Of a stretch of 64,000 nt of DNA, positions 60,443 to 64,000 are shown in pieces. The notes under the pieces are model-generated. The model was given only the letters and a program-made list of their open reading frames with translations, was not told the DNA's origin and did not search any database. Source of the DNA: Nitrospirillum sp034427435 (GTDB lineage: Bacteria > Pseudomonadota > Alphaproteobacteria > Azospirillales > Azospirillaceae); assembly GCF_034427435.1 (NCBI RefSeq), contig NZ_JAXQNP010000002.1:1550001-1614000 (forward strand). Direction: 5' to 3'. The number at the start of each line of letters is the position of its first letter. Position 1 is the stretch's first letter. Both the position numbers and the translations under genes were made by a program.

Positions 60443-61888
60443 TCAGCCCTGGCTCCCCCCGTGATGCGAACCGGGAATGGCGGTGCCGAACAGGCGGTCC
60501 AGTTCGGCCGGCAGGGCGTTGGCCCAACTGGTGATGTTGCCGGCCCCCAGGCAGACAACCAGGTCGCCCGGCCGCGCCATGTCGCGGATCATGGACGGCA
60601 GCGCCTCGGGCGAGGACAGGGGCAGGGCGTGGCGGTGGCCATGGGTGCGCAGGCCGTCGACCAGCGCCTCCTTGGCGACACCGGGGATCGGCGTCTCACC
60701 CGCGGCATAGACATCGGCGACGATGACGGCGTCGGCGTCGTTGAAGCAGGTGCAGAACTCCTCGAACAGGCTCTGCAGGCGGGTGTAGCGGTGGGGCTGG
60801 ACCACGGCGATGGTGCGGCCGGTGCCGGCGGTGCGGGCGGCGCTCAGCACCGCGGCGATTTCCACCGGGTGATGGCCGTAATCGTCGATGACGACGATGC
60901 CGTTGCTCTCCCCCGTCTTGGTGAAGCGGCGCTTCACACCGCTGAACTTGGCCAGGCTCTGGCGGATGCTGTCGTCGCGAATGCCCATGTTGAGGGCGAC
61001 GGCGATGGCGGCCAGGGAGTTCTGCACGTTGTGCAGGCCGTACATGGGCAGATGCAGGCCGGTGATGGTCCGCTCCTCCCCCGCCACGCGGTCGGAAACG
61101 ACGACGTCGTAGAAGGCGCCCTGCACCGTGGTCTGCAGGTTGGTGGCGCGCAGGTCGGCCTGGGGGTTGAAGCCATAGGTGACGATGCGGCGGTCCACCC
61201 GGCTGATCAGGGCCTGCACCTCGGGATGGTCGATGCACAGCGCCGCGAAGCCGTAGAACGGGATGTTCTGCACGAACTGGTCGAACGCCTCGCGGGCCTT
61301 GTCGAAGGTGCCGTAGAAGTCCAGGTGCTCGGGATCGATGTTGGTGACCACGGCGATGGTGGACGGCAGCTTGGTGAAGGTGCCGTCGCTCTCATCCGCC
61401 TCGACCACCATCCAGTCGCCGGAGCCCAGCTTGGCGTTGGTGCCGAGGGCGTTGATGATGCCGCCGTTGATGATGGTGGGGTCGAAGCCGGCGCCGTCCA
61501 GCAGGGCCGAGACCAGCGAGGTGGTGGTGGTCTTGCCGTGCGTGCCGGCGATGGCCACCGACCACTTCAGGCGCATCAGCTCCGCCAGCATCTCGGCGCG
61601 CCGCACCACGGGGATCAGCGCCGCGCGGGCGGCCATGACCTCGGGGTTGTCGCGCTTCACGGCGGAGGAGATGCAGACGACGGCGGCGTCGCCCAGATTC
61701 TCCGCCCGCTGACCGATGGACACGGGAATGCCCAGGTCGCGCAGGCGCTTGACGTTGTAGTTGTCGGCCAGGTCGCTGCCCTGGACGGAATAGCCCAGAT
61801 TGTGCAGCACCTCGGCGATGCCGGACATGCCGATGCCGCCGATGCCCACGAAATGAATGGTGCCGATGGACAGGGGCATCGCCCTCAT
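60443..61888 (-). CDS. murC: UDP-N-acetylmuramate--L-alanine ligase
   Basis: The protein has 481 residues (478 if ATG 61879 is used). Family signatures are GIGGIGMSGIAE near residue 15, ATP loop GTHGKTTTTSLV near 115, and the later DDYGHHPVEI stretch near 345. It adds L-Ala to UDP-MurNAc. Same strand as murB and murG; 106 bp separate it from the murG stop, with nothing recognised there. Confidence 0.96.
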   Translation of the reverse strand: MRAMPLSIGTIHFVGIGGIGMSGIAEVLHNLGYSVQGSDLADNYNVKRLRDLGIPVSIGQRAENLGDAAVVCISSAVKRDNPEVMAARAALIPVVRRAEMLAELMRLKWSVAIAGTHGKTTTTSLVSALLDGAGFDPTIINGGIINALGTNAKLGSGDWMVVEADESDGTFTKLPSTIAVVTNIDPEHLDFYGTFDKAREAFDQFVQNIPFYGFAALCIDHPEVQALISRVDRRIVTYGFNPQADLRATNLQTTVQGAFYDVVVSDRVAGEERTITGLHLPMYGLHNVQNSLAAIAVALNMGIRDDSIRQSLAKFSGVKRRFTKTGESNGIVVIDDYGHHPVEIAAVLSAARTAGTGRTIAVVQPHRYTRLQSLFEEFCTCFNDADAVIVADVYAAGETPIPGVAKEALVDGLRTHGHRHALPLSSPEALPSMIRDMARPGDLVVCLGAGNITSWANALPAELDRLFGTAIPGSHHGGSQG

Positions 61889-61994
61889 TGGCCGTCTCCG
61901 CTGCGATAGGGGGATTGCGCCCGGGCCGGCCCCGGGGCGGCGGGACCATAGGCGAAGGGTGCCGCGGGAGGGAAGCCTGTCTTACGAGGGGGGC

Positions 61995-63107
61995 TCATGC
62001 GGCGGCCCTCCGGTTCCGGGCGGTGTCCAGCACGGCGTCGGCCAGGCGTTCGGCCGCGTCCGGAATGGCGAAGGACCGGGCGCCGGCCGCCGCCAGGGCC
62101 AGCGGCGCCGGGTCGTCCAGAAAGGCGGCCAGGCGGTCGGCCAGGGCCTCCGCCGTGAATTGGGCATGCGGCATCAGCCAGGCGCCGCCAGCCTCCACCA
62201 GGGCCTTGGCGTTGGCGGTCTGGTGGTCGTCCATGGCCTGGGGGTAGGGCACCAGGATGGCGGGGCGGCCAGCAACGGCCAATTCCGCCACCGTTCCGGC
62301 ACCGGAACGACAGATGGCCAGGTGGCAGGCGTCCAGCCGGCCGGCCATATCGCGGAAGAAGGGGGCCAGTTCGACATCCACGCCCAGGCCGGCATACCCC
62401 TCCCGCGCCTGCTCCATCGTCTCCGGCCGGGCCTGCTGCTTGATGCTCAGGCGCAGGCGATGCTCCGGCGACAGGCGGGCGACGGCGGCGGGCAGGATGG
62501 TGCTGAAGACGGAGGCGCCCTGGCTGCCCCCGGTCACCAGGATGGACAGGGTGCTGGTGGGGGCGGCGTAGGGACGGCTGGCGAGGTCCAGGATGGCGGG
62601 GCGCACGGGGTTGCCGGTGCGCAGGCTTGCCACATGGCGGGGCAGGCCGCTGACCTGGGGGAAGGAGGTGGCGATCAGGCGGGCGCCGCCGGCCAGCAGC
62701 TTGTTAGCCCGGCCCATCACGGCGTTCTGCTCATGCAGCACCACGGGGATGCCCAGGCGCTGGGCCGCGAACACGGTGGGGACGGAGGGATAGCCGCCGA
62801 AGCCCACCACCACGGCGGGCTTCAGATCCTTCAGAATACGGCGGGCCTGCATCGTGCCGGCCAACAGGGACAGGGCCGTGCGCGCCTTGGACGCCAGGCC
62901 GCGGCCCGGCGTGCCGGCGCGGACCCGATGCACCGGGATATCCGCCAACCCCTCGCCAAAGGCGTGGCCGCGCGTGTCGGTCACCAGCACCACGGCCTGC
63001 CCCCGGGCGCGCAGCGCCCTGGCCAGCGCCTCCGCCGGAAACAGGTGGCCGCCGGTGCCGCCGGCCGCCAGAACGATAGTGCCCGTGGGGGGCTGCTGGT
63101 GGCTCAC
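61995..63107 (-). CDS. murG: UDP-GlcNAc transferase MurG
   Basis: The protein has 370 residues. The GT-B family signatures are GGTGGHLFPAEALA near the start, GFGGYPSVPTVFAAQ near 105, HEQNAVMGRANKLLA, and the donor-site block SGAGTVAELAVAGRPAILVPYP near 290. It forms lipid II on the inner face of the membrane. Its ATG overlaps the ftsW stop by four bases. Confidence 0.96.
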   Translation of the reverse strand: MSHQQPPTGTIVLAAGGTGGHLFPAEALARALRARGQAVVLVTDTRGHAFGEGLADIPVHRVRAGTPGRGLASKARTALSLLAGTMQARRILKDLKPAVVVGFGGYPSVPTVFAAQRLGIPVVLHEQNAVMGRANKLLAGGARLIATSFPQVSGLPRHVASLRTGNPVRPAILDLASRPYAAPTSTLSILVTGGSQGASVFSTILPAAVARLSPEHRLRLSIKQQARPETMEQAREGYAGLGVDVELAPFFRDMAGRLDACHLAICRSGAGTVAELAVAGRPAILVPYPQAMDDHQTANAKALVEAGGAWLMPHAQFTAEALADRLAAFLDDPAPLALAAAGARSFAIPDAAERLADAVLDTARNRRAAA

Positions 63108-64000
63108 GGCAGATCCCCCTGGCCGAAGCGCTTGCGGGTCAGGGCCAGCAGCATGCCGACACCGATGCCCAGCGCGATCAGGGAGGAGCCGCCATAGCTG
63201 ATGAAGGGCAGGGTCATGCCCTTGGTCGGCATCATGTGCAGGCTGGAGGCCATGTTGATGCAGGCCTGCAGGCCGAACTGCATGGCCAGGCCGGCGGCGC
63301 CCAGCATGACGAACAGGCTCTGCTCGCTATAGGCGCGGGCGAAGCTGCGCATCACCACCACGCCGAACAGCAGCACGATGAACAGGCACCACAGCATGCC
63401 CAGCTCCTCCCCCGCCACGGCGAAGATGAAGTCGGCATGGGCGTCGGGGATGGTCATCTTGACGGTGCCCTGGCCGGGGCCGGTGCCCCACAGGCCGCCA
63501 TGCTGGAAGGCGTCCAGGGCGCGCTGGACCTGGTAGTTGTCGCCGGCGGCGGGGTCCAGGAAGCGGTTCACGCGGCTCTGCACGTGCGGGAACAGGAAAT
63601 AGGCGCCCACCAGGCCGGACAGGCCGCAGACCACCAGCACCGCCACCAGCAGGATGGGCAGGCCGGCGATGAAGAACTGGCCGAACCACACGGCGCTGAC
63701 CACGAAGGTCATGCCCAGGTCCGGCTGCATCAGCAGCAGGGCCACGATCATCAGGTAGAAGAGGATGCAGACGCCGAAATAGACCACGTTGTTGGTATGA
63801 CGGGCCTGGGCGAACAGCCAGGCGGCCACGACGGCGAAGGCGGGCTTGATGAATTCCGACGGCTGGACCGACAGGCCGGGCAGATGGATCCAGCGCGTGG
63901 CGCCCTTGATCTGCACGCCCGACACCAGGGTCAGCGCCACCCCCGCCAGCGACAGCAGGAACAGGATCATGGCCATGCGCCGCACGCCCTTGGGCGACAG
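63104..64000 (-). CDS. ftsW: Peptidoglycan glycosyltransferase FtsW (5' end outside window)
   Basis: The visible 295-plus residues are the C-terminal three quarters of a SEDS protein. They include several membrane helices, LPGLSVQPSEFIKPAF with the conserved Pro-Ser-Glu, QPDLGMTFV with the catalytic-region Asp, and FISYGGSSLIALGIGVGMLL at the end. FtsW polymerises septal glycan. The start lies beyond the right edge. It belongs to the dcw operon with murG. Confidence 0.95.
   Translation of the reverse strand: MSPKGVRRMAMILFLLSLAGVALTLVSGVQIKGATRWIHLPGLSVQPSEFIKPAFAVVAAWLFAQARHTNNVVYFGVCILFYLMIVALLLMQPDLGMTFVVSAVWFGQFFIAGLPILLVAVLVVCGLSGLVGAYFLFPHVQSRVNRFLDPAAGDNYQVQRALDAFQHGGLWGTGPGQGTVKMTIPDAHADFIFAVAGEELGMLWCLFIVLLFGVVVMRSFARAYSEQSLFVMLGAAGLAMQFGLQACINMASSLHMMPTKGMTLPFISYGGSSLIALGIGVGMLLALTRKRFGQGDLP

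Noticed and set aside
1..64000. tRNA, rRNA, IS elements, integrases
   Set aside because: None seen: no T-arm GGTTCGAATCC-type sequence in intergenic regions, no transposase-like protein among the readable frames.

Overview
The window is a 64-kb piece of a high-GC chromosome from an alphaproteobacterium, most likely of the Rhodospirillales (Azospirillum/Nitrospirillum-like). The pointers are the murG-murC-murB-ddl-ftsQ-ftsA-ftsZ-lpxC order, a very long FtsZ linker, a Tat-exported Rieske protein in a petABC (fbc) operon, and a DUF1302/YCF48/MMPL export cluster. This placement is inference; no rRNA or tRNA gene is present to anchor it.

Layout. 1-5.1 kb: a minus-strand MoxR / DUF58 / DUF4159 / VWA-membrane-protein operon running off the left edge. 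5.2-7.9 kb: DUF1285, a Nudix CoA pyrophosphatase and the CCA-adding enzyme. 7.9-10 kb: a Tat-exported flavin amine oxidase with a c-type cytochrome. 10.3-14.3 kb: an internally repetitive protein of unknown function, a Fur-box-like site, a four-EF-hand protein, a duplicated small membrane protein, hemF and trmL. 14.5-17.3 kb: the cytochrome bc1 operon. 17.3-29.1 kb: mixed single genes (M48 peptidase with a DUF898 membrane protein, DUF924, a TPR protein, VOC, a frameshifted AraC regulator, LysR, ychF, DUF985 cupin, GST, a frameshifted gloB, a paralogous pair of membrane-anchored coiled-coil proteins, a cytochrome c). 29.3-32.6 kb: a GDSL autotransporter esterase, a small secreted protein and a GNAT/DUF1778 toxin-antitoxin pair. 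32.7-41.7 kb: the MMPL/YCF48/DUF1302 cluster and a large PAS-GGDEF-EAL sensor. 41.8-49.1 kb: gloA, a DUF2807 protein, ligA, recN, bamD. 52.7-64 kb: lpxC and the division and cell-wall (dcw) genes up to ftsW, cut by the right edge.

The most unusual region is 49.1-52.6 kb, a plus-strand island sitting between bamD and lpxC. After one 306-aa protein of unknown function it carries seven tiny genes (43-50 codons) of one family. Each protein is a short N-terminus plus one hydrophobic C-terminal segment ending in N[AT]ML. They form three transcription units. Each unit has a near-perfect sigma-54 (-24/-12) promoter, a TGTCCG/CGGACA-type palindrome exactly 134 bp upstream of it (enhancer position; the spacing also fits the NifA TGT-N10-ACA rule), and a strong terminator. 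Units 2 and 3 are recent tandem duplicates. I do not recognise this family and regard it as the best candidate for an undescribed system.

A second theme is data quality or gene decay. Three genes (DUF58, the AraC regulator, gloB) are each explained by a single missing G or C in a homopolymer, which could be real mutation or homopolymer undercalling in the assembly.
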